NCBI GenBank assembly: GCA_036365515.1 | Contig: CM070873.1 | Coordinates: forward strand, 24,435,085 to 24,499,084 | Origin: Torymus aiolomorphi | Taxonomy: Eukaryota > Arthropoda > Insecta > Hymenoptera > Torymidae | Reading direction: 5' to 3' | Length of the DNA stretch: 64,000 nt | Part shown: positions 46,998 through 59,863 of the stretch, one piece after another | Position numbering within the stretch: the first letter of the stretch is position 1 | Layout of the letters: the number at the start of each line of letters is the position of its first letter | The notes under the pieces: model-generated | Databases searched by the model: none | Seen by the model: only the letters and a program-made list of their open reading frames with translations | Told to the model about the DNA's origin: nothing | Program-made: the position numbers and the translations under genes

Positions 46998-47439
46998 TAC
47001 TAGAATATCCATTATTTAAAATAACTTATTTGTTCAATGTTTTATGACAAACTGAACTTAATTTAACAATAAATATTTTTCAGACTTGTTTCTTTAATAC
47101 ACTTATATTAGTTTACATATTAGTCACTACATGACATTATATAATACTTTGATGGCAAAAATCGGTCTTCCAGTTGAGACGTTATTTTGTGATAATCAGT
47201 CTCCCAAATTTGAGCGAGACTCTTCCTGATGTTTTTCAGTGTAAAGTATACAGATTTTTGGAACCGGAGGTTTAGGCGCAGGAAAAGAGAAACTTTTGTG
47301 TTTACTTGGGATGGCAACAGGGAGGAGAAAAAATAATTTTACGACGTGCGTGAAAATAAAATGCACCCTTCTCGAAAGCTGCGTACCGGGGACCTTTTCC
47401 TAGTGGAAGGAAAGATACCTACCTGAACTTGCAGACGTA
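46998..47439. other. Gene-free stretch
   Basis: A+T-rich; nothing recognised. A 65-codon minus-strand frame (47120-47317) has no features. Confidence 0.45.
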
Positions 47440-47700
47440 ATATCTCTTCTTAAAAAAGTGATGAGCGGCCATGTTGAAGCAGCTAAAGGCTTGATTTTGA
47501 TTGGTCCATATAGAAAATAGGCGCCAAGATTTGCTTTATGAATTGTTTGAGATTGAGAGGTTTGAATTTTTTAAAGTGAAATTGATTTTTAGATTTAAAA
47601 AATATAAATAAATCAAAATAGCATCAAAATATTTATTTTAAAATTAGAAAAATAAGCTGATTGGTCCAAATAAAACCAAAAAGTTTGGAATTATGAAATA
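47440..47700. repeat. Dispersed repeat family R, diverged inverted copy
   Basis: Contains GTTGAAGCAGCTAAAGGCTT, TTTTGATTGGTCCATATAG and AAAATAGGCGCC, which match the inverse of the CGCCTATTC..GACCAATCAAA..CTTCA series of copies at 28985 and 33106. Ends are not defined. Confidence 0.5.
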
Positions 47701-48086
47701 TTTAAACTAAAAATATAAGTCGTAAATAGTATTAACGAATTAAATTTGGTTTTGTGTAACAAAAAAGTATTAAAATTTTATCTGGAGTTAACAATGAAGG
47801 ACTATGAATACGGTTCTGATTAGAGTTAAATTTCTAACCTCCAAATTTTTGTATTGAATAGGAATAAACTAAAATAAATACAATCCAAGTTTCAATACAA
47901 AATATTGGATAAATTAGCGAATCTTAAAAAGTAAACTAAATTTTAAATTCATAATATGTCAATATTAATTGTATATAGGTATAATCGCATGGTCAAGAAA
48001 GTTCGCGCGCAGCGCGCCTGAACTTCATAGTAATACATAATTGCAATGTGTAAATTCTAAATTTTTTAGTAGAAGCTACTACTTGT

Positions 48087-49527
48087 TTAAGAGGGTTATC
48101 GTGATTTTAAGATGATTTCACTATTTAATTTGTATGTAATAAATTATTAAAATATAATAATGTAACTATTGTGATAAAAAATTGTGAATGAAACACGTAG
48201 ATATTGTTCAATAAGTAAAAAAGTTACTATCGCTATTTGCCAACTTTTTATTTTTCATTCGATTTTAATGTTTAACGTCTCATTTTACTCCTTAAACATT
48301 TGTCTACGATCCATCCAACGTTATATTATGAAATAATTAATACATGCGAAGCAACATGCAATTGTTTACAGTACAATACAGATAAACCTGAAGTTTATTG
48401 TGTTTAATTACATGTTGCTTCGTATATGTCGAATTCTACAGAAAATTACTCCTAACTGTGGTCGAAAAATCGTAAAAAATTCAAAGTTGAAGCACACCTT
48501 CAACAACTGGTTTTTCCTATTCTGTAGCAAAAATAATGCACGAAAAGCGTGTCGAACCAAGGAAATCGGCATAGTGTTTTCCGGAAGCTATATTTAAGTT
48601 TTCTTATGGAAATTTAACATGGGAAAAATAGATGAAAAATGGTCATTGATGATTAACCAATAGCAAGCTATTGAAGCGGCAAAAAAAAATTCCACGAAAA
48701 GGCGATTAAAGTAGAAGAAAAGAGCTTTAATTTGAGACTAGAATCGTTAAAATCGGTCAATTCTGTGCAAAGCTACGTGAATTTGAAAATGACGAAAAAT
48801 TACAAAAATTTTAAGAATTACGTGAATTTGGGAAAAGTCGCTCATTTTTGGTAATTTTTCGCAATTTTCAAATTCACGTAGCTTTGCAACAGAATCGACC
48901 GATTTTAACGATTCTAGTCTCAAATTAAAGCTCTTTTCTTCTACTTTAATCGCTTTTTTGTGAAATTTGTTTTTGCCTCTTCAGTAGCTTGCTATTGCTT
49001 AATCATCAATGACTACTTGTCATCTATTTTTCCCATGTTAAATTTCCATAAGACAAATTAAATGTAGCTTCTTGAAAAACACTTTTCCGATTTCCTTGGT
49101 TCGACACACTTTTCATGCACTATTTCTGCTACAGAGTAGGAAAAACCAGTTGTTGGAGTTGTGCTTCAACTTTGAATTTTTACGATTTTTCGACCACAGT
49201 TAGGGGAATTTTCTGTAGAATTCAACATATATTAATTATTTCATAATATAAGCCTGTTGAGTCGTAGACAAATGTTTAAGTAGCAAAATGAGACGTTAAA
49301 CATTAAAATCGAATGAAAAATAAAAAGTTGGGAAATAGCGAAAGTAACTCTTTTACTTATTGAACAACATCTACGTGTTCGATTAACAATTTTTTATCAC
49401 AATAGTTTTTTTCGGTTCAGAAAGTATTTGCCTTTCATATCCGTATGTTCTTAGTATTATATTTTAATAATTTATGATATAAAAATTAAATAGTGAAACC
49501 ATTTTAAAATCACGATAGCCCGCTTAA
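48087..49527. mobile_element. TTAA-flanked palindrome, 1,433 bp between TTAA sites
   Basis: Arms of about 700 bp run from GAGGGTTATCGTGATTTTAA (48091) and, inverted, GCGGGCTATCGTGATTTTAA (ending 49523) to a centre near 48820. TTAA lies directly outside each end (48087-48090 and 49524-49527), as expected for a piggyBac-type target duplication. Identity between arms is moderate with small gaps. No transposase frame. The superfamily is inference from four bases and could be chance in A+T-rich DNA. Confidence 0.65.
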
Positions 49528-50345
49528 AGGATTTAGGTAATACACTTTAAAATATCCCTGCTAAATTGTAACTATCTATTCAATATGACAAAAATAATTT
49601 TAACACACTCCATTCCCTAGATAGCGTTTTTCATGGTCTCTTTCATATCGGCACGATAGTTAACCCGTTTATACCTCGACTATTTACTCGAATTCTAATG
49701 CTAAATGCGACTCGCTTATGGGCTGAGTACTTACCGGCGCATCCTACCTCAACTCTCTCTATCGAGCGGCACGGCCTCTGGCACACTGCGCGTCGGTATC
49801 TTACCCCGAGAGGGAAAAATTCCTTAAACGGATAAGTGCTCGAGTTCAGTACACAAACTTTGGTAATACATATGAACTAAAATATAAATAAGTATATTTT
49901 TGTCATTAAAAATATTACTTATGTCGACTGCAACTTACTATCAACTGATGAGAATTTTTTCATCGATCTTACAGTCTTATAAATTAAATTAAAATAATTA
50001 ATATTTATGGCAGTCAGATTGCCCTTGTTTATAATCACCCCCGCAGAATCTGAAATAAAAACTTAATTAAAACCTGGAAAAAAAAACTTTATTAGCAAAG
50101 GACTATCTGACTGCCCCCCACCATCAAATTGCCCAATTGCCCAACGTTTCGAGCCCGCTCCGGCTCCTCCTCAGGGACTGACCAGTATATTTTTAGAGCT
50201 GTTATCACTTCGGTATGTTAAAAAGACCTAAATTTAATTAATAATAATTTACCTATTACTACATTACTATGAACTAAATATTAATATTCCTTTCTGATTA
50301 AAAAAAATGCACAATGTTATAGAATTCAAATTTTTCAATTAAGTA
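49528..50345. other. Gene-free stretch with island and element relic
   Basis: G+C-rich patch 49640-49830. At 50015-50230, GGCAGTCAGATTGCCC is opposed by GACTATCTGACTGCCC, and AACGTTTCGAGCCCGCTCCG with CTCCTCAGGGACTGACC follows; the latter resembles a retroelement signature. Neither has coding sequence. Confidence 0.35.
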
Positions 50346-50353
50346 ATAAATCC

Positions 50354-50577
50354 AGGTGCTTGAAATTTCGAACGTTCATAGTGAACGAAAGATTTTTGTC
50401 ATGTTCAGATTTAGCCGAATTTGGCTACTTAATATATTTAAAAAATGATAATAACTGTATCTCTTCACTTCTCACTCTTGCAGACATGACCAAAACCACT
50501 ACCACGAATTCTAACAAAAGTTAGAAACTTTAAGCTAATATTTCGTTCATTATGAACGTTCGGAATTTCAAATACGT
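50354..50577. mobile_element. MITE family B (hAT-like), copy 3, 224 bp
   Basis: Begins AGGTGCTTGAAATTTCGAAC; inverted right end ACGTATTTGAAATTCCGAAC. Perfect 8-bp duplication ATAAATCC at 50346-50353 and 50578-50585. Confidence 0.9.
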
Positions 50578-50585
50578 ATAAATCC

Positions 50586-51866
50586 GGTCATGCAGTTTTA
50601 CAATGTCACAAACTTATGAAATGCCAACTTTGTTCTATAATGTAAGCCATACAGCGGCTATTTTTCGTCATAACCTATATAATAAAACAAATGACGGTAA
50701 TTATTTAGTATGAGCATAGAAGCAGGGTGTAATAATTTTATATGAATTATGAAGTTACTTTTAATTTAGAGAAAGTTTTGTTATTCTAAATTGCTATTCT
50801 AGTCTGAAATCAACAAAAGTAATATTTTCTGCTTCTTACGACTTTAAAATGTATTTTTACAAGGTCTAGGCATTAACACATTCTTCCCTATTAAAAAACT
50901 TCAAAACAACATATTTTTAGCAAATTTTCAAGACATCAATAAATTTTATCATTTATCAATAACCTCAACAAAAGAATTGGATTTATGAATACATAAAAGT
51001 GTCGAAATAATTTAAGCGATAAGTGGCTCTCCGCATGTTTTTATGCGGCTAGCAGCTAGTTTTACACGTGATTGATTTATTTTTTATGGCACTCGCTGCA
51101 TACTATAAATTTTAGCTTCTTTCGTTTTATGGTTTGAGCCGTATATGCCATACTTCGGTAAAGTCATCTAATGGATACATTTTGGTTCTTGTATAGATGA
51201 GCAGCGATTGTTTTATTTTATGTAGGTTGACTATTTTATGTAATTCGCATTTTACATTAAAAAACGGTTATGATATTATAATATCTCTTAAAAAAATAAG
51301 TAAAAAGCATTATAAATTTTTAATAAATGTTTATCAATAGTAATGTACCTATATAATAACATTTATATTAAAGAATTTCCACACTGCAATGCACGAATTT
51401 GATATCTTACAAACTGTAATCAACGTGGTTTGCGGTAAATACATGCTCTCTTATGGTATTGAAGGAATTTAGTATTGCAAGCAAATATATCATAGCACAG
51501 TTTGTTGAACTTGTTATAATTATGGAACAGTTATGTAGACCTTCACACATCGATTACCTCACACATTTTTCAAGTAGAATGTACTGAACTACTAAGTAAC
51601 TAATTTTTTGACATAGTGTACAGCATTGATTTGTTTATTATACTTGATAAGAATCAGTATACTTGTTTTTTGTAATTACAAATGTATTTGTAGAAAGTTA
51701 TAAATAATGGTGCTATATTCTAATACAATGTAGTCGCGTTTCCAAAAGCATAAATACTTACACTTTCCAATGTATTAATTAAATATAAAAATTATATATA
51801 TATAAACTGTAACGTATTATACACGTACCCGTTATTTATATTTGTAAAAATATTCTCGAAAGTAAC
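50586..51866. other. Gene-free A+T-rich stretch
   Basis: No frame, island or repeat of note. Confidence 0.5.
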
Positions 51867-51896
51867 GTATTTATTTTTTCTCTGTTCCAGGTGAGT
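51867..51896 (+). promoter_or_regulatory. Strong candidate ratchet (recursive) splice point
   Basis: TTTATTTTTTCTCTGTTCCAG is followed at once by GTGAGT (51891-51896). An excellent pyrimidine tract and acceptor join a consensus donor with no exon between, on the plus strand, in a long gene-free region. This matches the (Y)nNCAG|GTRAGT pattern of insect ratchet points. Confidence 0.5.
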
Positions 51897-52690
51897 CCCT
51901 TTAAGCGTGATTGCTATCTTCGTTCGTTTGTAGAGCGTTGGAATGGAAACGTAAAGAAATGAAAGGTAAAAAATAAATGTTTTCATGAAAAATTTGTTGT
52001 ACATTTTAGAGTCAATGTTTTAAATTTAACGTAAGCATTTCTATGTACTATTTGTTCGGGTTTTATTGTATTATTACATTTAGGATACACTGATATTTGC
52101 TTCATAATAAATACACATTTGCAGGCCCATGGGCGATAATGTTTAGCCATTCATAAACCTAATCTGATTTTTTAATAACTAATACTTCAAAACACTTATC
52201 TAAAAGATCACTGTAATACCATCATATTTCACGTTATCGAGATACATATCTACACGAAATAATCGATCGGAAGAAATTAGATTTAATAACTGATTATGAT
52301 TTAGAATTCTTATCAAAAATCATTACAGACGTTAATAACTTCTCGATATCAGTTAATAATTTACTTTATCTAGAGTAATTAGGTACATATTCGTTAATGA
52401 ATATTTTTTAATTATGATCTCGCAACTTTATTAACAGGCCTCTTATCTTTATTTTCAATCTAGACTACTAATTCAATTAAAGAACACGTACATCTTTTAG
52501 GTTTACGTATAAATTTTTGAGGTTAACTCAAAACAAATTCAAAATGACGACAATTTTGCTCTTTATTTGTACGACAAACAAGTAACAGACAGTCTTATCA
52601 GACTTTATCATTAGGACCATCATCCTTTTACAAAATTTAGTCTGTAACATAACGTTTACCTAAACAAATTAAAAGAGAAAGGTAGTTCAA
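51897..52690. other. Gene-free A+T-rich stretch
   Basis: Nothing recognised. Confidence 0.5.
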
Positions 52691-52845
52691 TCATATAAAA
52701 CCAAGTTTTCTTAAAAAATCTTTCTTCAATAAATCTTGTCTCTTTTCCGAACCATCACCCAACCCAGTACGACAAATCCCTTAACTCTTCGCATTGTCCA
52801 CCCCCAGTCTCTCCCCTCAATCCCTCCACGTCGATATGTACTTAC

Positions 52846-52903
52846 CTCCTGGCCGACGAGAGAGTTAATTGAAGATGCGCGCGCGCTTGCTCGCCTCTTT
52901 ATA
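52846..52903 (-). promoter_or_regulatory. Candidate TATA promoter and short 5' exon with donor
   Basis: On the minus strand TATAAAG (52903-52897) is followed about 25-30 bases later by a plausible start region (ATCTTCAATTAAC) and then by GGCCAGGAG|GTAAGTA, a near-perfect donor at 52846/52845. Upstream is a CpG-rich island (52880-53060) with ATTAGCGGCAATTAAGG, a cluster of ATTA-type homeodomain sites. A short non-coding first exon of a minus-strand gene is possible; no second exon was found. Confidence 0.3.
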
Positions 52904-53780
52904 TTGCCTAGCGGTGCATTATCAAACGGTATTAGCGGCAATTAAGGCCACCGCCGTTGCGTGACGTCTTCGCGGGGTGCGGACCGAGACGATGTAATGC
53001 CACTGCCGGATGCGCGCGAACTGTGATTTCGCTGCGTGGGATGAGATCGCTTTTCGATGTGGATCGTCGGGGGGTGAAGTCTGGATGGTTGGTTCTTTTA
53101 TTTCTGGGTTGATATTTTTATGATAAGAAACTGGATGGATTTAAACAAATGTATGTTTGGTTAACTTGAAACTCATTTTAAAACAGCTTTTTTTTTTATA
53201 ATTTCACGTTTTGGATATCGCTTTATTGGAAGAATCTTCTTTATTTTTTTTTTTTTTAAGTTTTTGATTTGTTGATAAAAAAGTATTTATATCGAATAAA
53301 TGTTAATAGCATTGAACAGTGCAACCTTTGGGTCATTACTTGTATTTACAGTAAAAATAAAAAAAAAATTAACTTCGATACTTAACATGCAAATTAATTT
53401 TTTTGTTTTTGTTTTTGCAAAAGTCTATTACGTATATTTTTGAAAATTAACGGTATCACATCTTTTAGACGTTGAACATTTTTTCCTAGGAATGCATCTG
53501 AGATAACAGGTTGAAACTCCCATTTTTAAGCCATACTTAAAAAGAGCTATTTTTTTCATAAATAAAATAAATGCACGGTTTAAAAACTTGACCCATCTCT
53601 TAGGTATAAAACTTGTTGGTACTACGAATCTCACAAAAATTACAATCTAAAATAATTCAACAACTAAAAACAGACAAAATCAACAGAGTATATAAATCGG
53701 ATTAGAAACTTTAACTAAATGCAATCTAGCAGTACTGCTACACTATCGCTATCGCTGCATCTAATAATCTACCGTCTGGC
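52904..53780. other. Island then A+T-rich gene-free stretch
   Basis: CpG island to about 53060, then poly-T/A-rich sequence. The 68-codon minus-strand frame at 53428-53634 has no features. Confidence 0.4.
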
Positions 53781-54620
53781 GTTTTGTCTCCTATTTCACT
53801 GCGGGCTTTATGGCGCGTAACGCGCATGCGCGGCGCGAAATCGCAAATGAGCCTCCGGCCAGTAAAAAACACGCGTGACGAGATGTATAATATTTGCGCT
53901 CGCGAACTCTCAGTTTACTATATAATTGCATCACGCAACGGATCTTTCTCGCGATTTACAGAAATTACCTCTAATTATATGAAATTTTCGAATTAGCAGC
54001 GCGCGCGTGTCAATGGCGGTTTCACTTTTCCTCCGGCATGATGATCAACTTGCTTAGCCAGTCTCGTCGTTAGGTGACATTTAATCATCGTTTCTGTCTA
54101 TAAATGAAAACGATAAAATTCCGCGTAACTTCGTCAACAATAATACGTAATAAAAAAAATTTCTACAACAATTTTACCAATTACCCTCTGCATTTTTCTC
54201 CAAATATTAAAATCCAACTGACGTCGATCTCTTCTTTCTTCGACACTAAAAATCCACCCGTCGCTCCTCGTTAAGCATTCGAAACCAACCAATCAACCGC
54301 CACGAAAAAATTCATTTGAATTTCTTCGCGTACAGCACACTCGTATCTACCACGTCGAGATATATAGGCCAAGTAACGCGCAGCAGTCACTTACCCCCCG
54401 TGACCTTTTCGATCTTCGGACACATTACGGTGCTGCTGCAACAGCTGTTTAGCGCTGACGTCGTTAACACTTGCGCGCGAAGCTCGCTTTCACTTGCGAC
54501 TCGCCGAGGGAACTTTCGTCCAGGTTGATGATGACTCTTCGGTATCGCTGTGGCGAATCATCGTGCGCTCTCGGCTCGGTTTCCTTGTGAAATTAGGCTG
54601 TAATGTGGATAGAAAGAGAG
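53781..54620. promoter_or_regulatory. G+C-rich islands
   Basis: Two patches, 53780-54030 (GCGCATGCGCGGCGCG) and 54340-54620, with a minus-strand GTAAGTGA donor-like site near 54370. Frames of 70 codons in them are unsupported. Confidence 0.35.
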
Positions 54621-56155
54621 TGGCGTCATTCAGCTGTGCTCGTGTGGATGAACTGTGGCGTCGTTAAAACGCAATGAAATCGTTTTTTTTTTTCAGGGGT
54701 GAACGAAGTTATTAAGGAAATACAGATTTTATGGGGACCATTAAGTTGGGTCATTTCACGATACAAATATATTGCGTAAGAAAAATTAGTATAAACTTGG
54801 GGAGCCAAACAATTTCAGTTTTCCGTTAGGGGAGGATGTAGACGACAATAAGTCAAGGTAGTGGTGGTTGTAAAATCAAAATACTGCTGAATTATTCAAA
54901 ATTTGACATCCAGTATAAATTAAAATTATCAAATACTGTACAAAATTTGATGGGATTTGACGATCTGGTTACGGAGTTAATGTAATTGAAATGAACTTTA
55001 ATATTAACGTCCACTCAGTAAACTAAACTGTTTAATACAAAAAGAGGATTAATCCATCTAATGCAAGAGGATAATTTATTTATTTTAAAATATAATTTTT
55101 TCAATGACGTCGGATTTCTTTTTATAGGAAAAATAAATATACACTTTCTAACACAAAAAGAATTATTCTTTCTGACCCGATCTTCTTGTATGGGGTTGTT
55201 TCTTTTTCTGAACGTAAGCTTGGAATAGAAACAATTTTTATAAAATGGCATTACATTTGAATGATGTAAGCCTTAGACTACAACTTCCTGACCCGATACT
55301 GACATATTATTCGTCGTATTTTAATGTATGTGAATTTTCGTAATTTTGAATTGTAATTTGCTTCTACGTTGGATTTTTACATATTAGATTTTTCCATAAT
55401 GGTAAAGTGTAGAGCTTTGTATAATTAGGAAAAAAATCGTTTTGCATGATGAGATCACAAATCATTATTCACCATAATTTTTCTATACAATTTGATGAGT
55501 CATATCATTTTGACTGATCCTTTGTTACGGTCTGGCAAAACAACAGAATTGCCATAATTACACATATGCCTATTACAAAAAATCTAATCTGTAGGCAGGT
55601 TAAAGCAGAATTTATCATGGCGTAAGACATTCGCGTTGTCGTTATAAAATTCATTCCTGTTCGTAACAAAATATAATCTTAATTAAATTCCAGTACAGCG
55701 CATAAAAGTCCCTATAGTGCCGTAAGGTCACGATCTGGCGCTCGACCCGATTACGGCGCGTAATCACGCGGCACTGGCAGACGGAAAAATCAATGGTAAT
55801 CAGATTACGAGGCCCTGGGGAGAAAATTCCGATAAATCGTGGTATTGAACTTGCATCTGGCTGATAAGCGCTTTCTCTTGATTATCGGGAGACTGAGAAA
55901 AGCGAGATAAGTAGTATTATGGGGCCCGAGGTTTGCTTATCACGTGGAGTATTGTAAAGGTGTGATCAACCGTTAACTTGTTTACTGTCGTGTATGAATC
56001 AGTTAGGAGTGTGTATTAGGAGGTTTGCACTAATGTAATAAAGAATTTTTGCTTTTTCTATAGAAGACATTGAAGTTCAATACTTTCTTAAAAGTAGGTG
56101 AATTTTTTTTTTTTAAACGAATACAGATGAAAAACAGGTGATTTTCTTAGCGGTA
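54621..56155. other. Gene-free stretch with small island
   Basis: Mostly A+T-rich; island at 55710-55930 (CTGGCGCTCGACCCG). No gene or repeat recognised. Confidence 0.4.
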
Positions 56156-56157
56156 TA

Positions 56158-56528
56158 CCAAGAATTTTGTTGTAAATTTTAATTTTTTTAGAAGAAAATT
56201 TACTATTTTCCACTGTAGCGTTGGAACACACTCGTTATGTTGGATTTTTACTTTTTAAATAATAATTTTTTATGATTTTTGTAGCAATTTTACTTTTTAA
56301 AATAATAATTTTTACGACTGAAATGAAATATCATAGTATATCAGTAAAATATGCTACAAAAAGCATAAAAATTGCTATTTTAGAATGTAAAATTTGAAAA
56401 AAAAATCCTAACAATTACTATTTAAAAAGTAAAATTCCCACGTAACGAGTATGACCCAGCGCTAACGTGGAAAACACTAAATTTTCTTATAAAACTAGTA
56501 GAAGTTGACAAAAACATTTTTCTCCATG
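56158..56528. mobile_element. Palindromic element related to the CACTG family, about 371 bp
   Basis: Arms share AAGAAAATTTA, TTTTCCAC and ACTCGTTA, then TTTTACTTTTTAAATA, inverted around about 56345. The right end, CATGGAGAAAAATG when inverted, resembles CACTGAGAGAAATG; the left end is decayed. TA flanks both sides (56156-56157, 56529-56530). Confidence 0.55.
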
Positions 56529-56530
56529 TA

Positions 56531-58132
56531 CATTGATTATTCTTGTCCGTTTATAAACTATAAAACATCATCTAGCGTAGTAGAGAAGTACTATTATTTA
56601 CACATAATTCATCCCTCAAGTAAACGACCGTGACCTGTCTGCAGCCAATTATATTTTTTAAAACTTGTTTCTAAACAGAACCGCCCGAGTGTCCTGAAAC
56701 TTTTTTCAAATCAAGCCTACTTTTTGTATCCAAGCGCGCACAGATTGCAGTTATCGACCACCTAACATCGAGAATCGCCATTAGCATTCTCATCCTCGTG
56801 CCTCCCCTTCGCGAGACAATGAGCCCTAAAAATGCGTAATTGAAACCTCGCGCGCGGAACGGTCATTACTGTTATTATGCGATGAGTCAGCCGCGAGAGT
56901 AATCGCGATTGGCCGCGTCGAATGCGGTCGTTTTATCTCTTTCACTCTCTTTTAAGGGTTCGTGTGGTTTTCATGCGGAATAGACAATTAACAATGCTGC
57001 TGTAAAGCTGTAAATTTTTATAGGACGTGTGTATACAGCTTTATAGGCTTAAGCTGACGCGTTGTAAAAATTTGAAGAATGTGCAATAATTTTGCATACA
57101 ATAAGATAGGTTAACTTTTTAAATACCGAAGTCTTAATAAGTACCTTTTGTAAAAACAAACTTTTGCGGTTAAAATGTACAGAGAAAAGTTACATAGTTT
57201 TTAATCGTCTGTACAATGCTGTATTAATCTGGACTTGAATAATATAAAGTTAAATCACCACTTTTTAATACGGCTGAGAAAATAGCAGGGAAAAGCTAAT
57301 ACGTCTAGCCTTTTTAGCAGTATTTCATGTTTTTAGATTATAGGAAAGTGCCAGACTTTATACCGTGTTTTTGAGATTAGTGTTAAAAACTCTAGCAACA
57401 AAATTCATTTAAAAAAAAAATTTAACTATATATTGCTCAAATTTATATTTAACGTGAATTGAAGTATAATCGTTACCTAAGAAGAACTTGTTTTAAATAT
57501 TGACCGACAATGTACCGTAGTTTACGTCGCATGGAGAGCGCAGATGCGCCATCGAGTGTCCAGCGTTTATTATGCAGGTGATGACGTGACTGGTCAGCAA
57601 AAGTAAATAGCCTAGCATTTTGTGTTCTACTGGCACTGCAGTGAATTTGCACGTACGGCCGATGTTTGATTACCTTACTTCTTATTTTTACCGTACTTTT
57701 ACCGTCGAAATTTAAATCGACATTTTGTGCTTGAAACTTTTATATTTTATCTCATTTTCCTTGTCTATTTCCGTACGCCTTATTAGTTTTCTCGTAATTT
57801 CAGTGATTTTAAACTTTTACTGTAAACTATTTTTACTGATATTTAGGTTTCATTTAGATAAAGGGCATGTCGTAGACTATCTGAAATTACGTGCTTATCG
57901 ACATTCCCGTATCTTCCTTGTTTTTATTCAATTTCTGATTTCCACTAATTATTTTTGTCACTCGGCGGCCATTCATTCAGAACAAACACCGGATAATTGC
58001 GATAATTTTAAATACCCTAAAAATGAATTTAAATAATGTAAAATTTTAAGTCTTCAGTAACTATAATATTATTTGCAACTGACTTTAAAACGCGTATTAC
58101 AATTTCTCATTTATTCCAAACAGGTGCATCTA
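56531..58132. other. Gene-free stretch with islands
   Basis: Islands at 56790-56970 and 57520-57680. A 103-codon plus-strand frame at 57725-58036 is hydrophobic at its start (Phe/Leu/Ile/Val rich) but lies in A+T-rich DNA, where such frames arise by chance; no family recognised. Confidence 0.35.
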
Positions 58133-58900
58133 TATGGGAAAATTGCCAGAACTTTTTTTGATTAAAAAAAAAATTCATATGCAAGCATACATTTTTCATA
58201 TCTCTTTTGTTATAAAAAAACAATATTTTCCAAGCGTTAATCATTTTTATTGAACGCTAAATCAATAACAAATGTAAAATATTCATATTTCCAGAAATGA
58301 TTTTGTTTTTACTGTTTTAATTTATTTTTTCAACAATTATTATTGTATTTTCATGCAAATTTATAATGAAAAATGCTTCTTCGACAGTTATAACGTAAGG
58401 ATAGACTGACTGGTGTAGAAAAATACGAAATAAGGCCAATAACGAGCGTTTGTGATACTAGTAGAAACTAGATACTTTTGAGTCAATTTTTTAAAATTTT
58501 CGTATAGCGACTTGCATAAACTTTCGCCGACCACGTACGCACGCACGCACACACACACACGATAACTAACCTATTCCTTATCGTCACTCTTTATTTGTGG
58601 CTGGTAAAAAAAAAATCAAGAACATTTTTTAATTTTATAACACACAAAAAAGAAATTTTTCTTAAACCTAATAACAATAATTTTAATAACTAAAATAATA
58701 TTTTATAAATAAATAAATAGACTTTTAAAATTTTTTTTAACCACTTTTTTTTACTTTTTTGAGGACTTCACTTTCGTAATTGCACTTGGTTTTCTACTCG
58801 TTTATTTTCTAAATACAAATACTCATTTAGGTTCATACATATTTTACATAAATAAAAGGAAGAAATGTGCTGAAGAGAATGTAAACAAACAGAAATATCA

Positions 58901-59654
58901 AGGGTCGTTTATTTTTCGAATAAAAACATTTTTAAAACGTTTTTCTGTTTATAAAAGCAAGGAAATGCGTAAGAAGAGCTCGTAATTAACTATATTGAGC
59001 AATTTTGTAGTGCAAAATATTAGGAAATTGTTTGCAAAACATATTTTGAATTTTCAGTATTTCGATCCATAAGAATTTTCATTTTCGGTATTTTGACCGA
59101 TAAGAATTTTCATTTTCGGTATTTTGGCCCATAAGAATTTTCATTTTCGGTATTTTGACACACAAGAATATTTGTCTTTTGGTTTTTTGACCTATTGAAA
59201 GATCTAAAGATTTTTATGGGTCTGAAGTTCGCATCGTTGGAGTGCAACGAAATAATTTTTTACGGTTGGTTAAAGTTGTTGAACAATGGAAATTTTATCT
59301 AAATCTTTGTTATAAAGTTATTTTATACTATAAAACACTAAATCTATATGCCAAATTAGTATTAACTAGTAAAAACTTGAAGTAAAATGAATTATTTTTT
59401 TATTTCGTTGCACTCCAACGTTGCAAACTTCAGACCATTAGATTTTCGGTATTTCGATCCATCTGTATTTTAGTTTTCCGAACTTTTATCTATCGGATAA
59501 ATGGTATTCCGAATTTCAACCTTTCAGTATATTTGACCTTCAGAAAATTGACTTTTCGGAATTATGGATCATCAGAAACTTGACTTTTCAGAATTATGGA
59601 TCATCAGAAATATGCCTTTCCGAATTATGGACCATCCCAAAAACGAACGACCCT
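58901..59654. mobile_element. Inverted-terminus element with internal minisatellite
   Basis: Termini AGGGTCGTTTATTTTTCG and, inverted, AGGGTCGTTCGTTTTTGG. Inside are about four head-to-tail copies of a unit of about 32 bp (ATAAGAATTTTCATTTTCGG) at 59060-59160 and looser GAATTATGGATCATCAGAAA repeats at 59555-59635. MITE A copy 3 is inserted within it. Not recognised. Confidence 0.55.
59216..59438. mobile_element. MITE family A, copy 3 (nested)
   Basis: Ends ATGGGTCTGAAG and CTTCAGACCAT, with inner partners GGAGTGCAACGAAATAA and TTATTTCGTTGCACTCC. AGATTTT lies on both sides. It splits the minisatellite of the 58901 element, so it arrived later. Confidence 0.75.
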
Positions 59655-59764
59655 CGCTAAGTTACATAATATTTTTTAAATGCCTCATTTTTTGCTGTAC
59701 GTGGGTGTATACACACTATGAACTTGCAAGTGTATTTATTTCTGTGTGGAAATATTATAAGTTC

Positions 59765-59799
59765 ATAGACGCGTGCATGCGTGCATGTGTGGGTTAGTG

Positions 59800-59862
<63 letters not shown>

Positions 59863-59863
59863 T
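59765..59863. repeat. (TGCG)n/(TG)n microsatellite
   Basis: GCGTGCGTGCGTGCG units passing into a TG tract. Confidence 0.9.

Noticed and set aside
57725..58036. 103-codon hydrophobic frame as a membrane protein
   Set aside because: A+T-rich DNA readily yields Phe/Leu/Ile-rich frames; no family match, no splice or promoter context.
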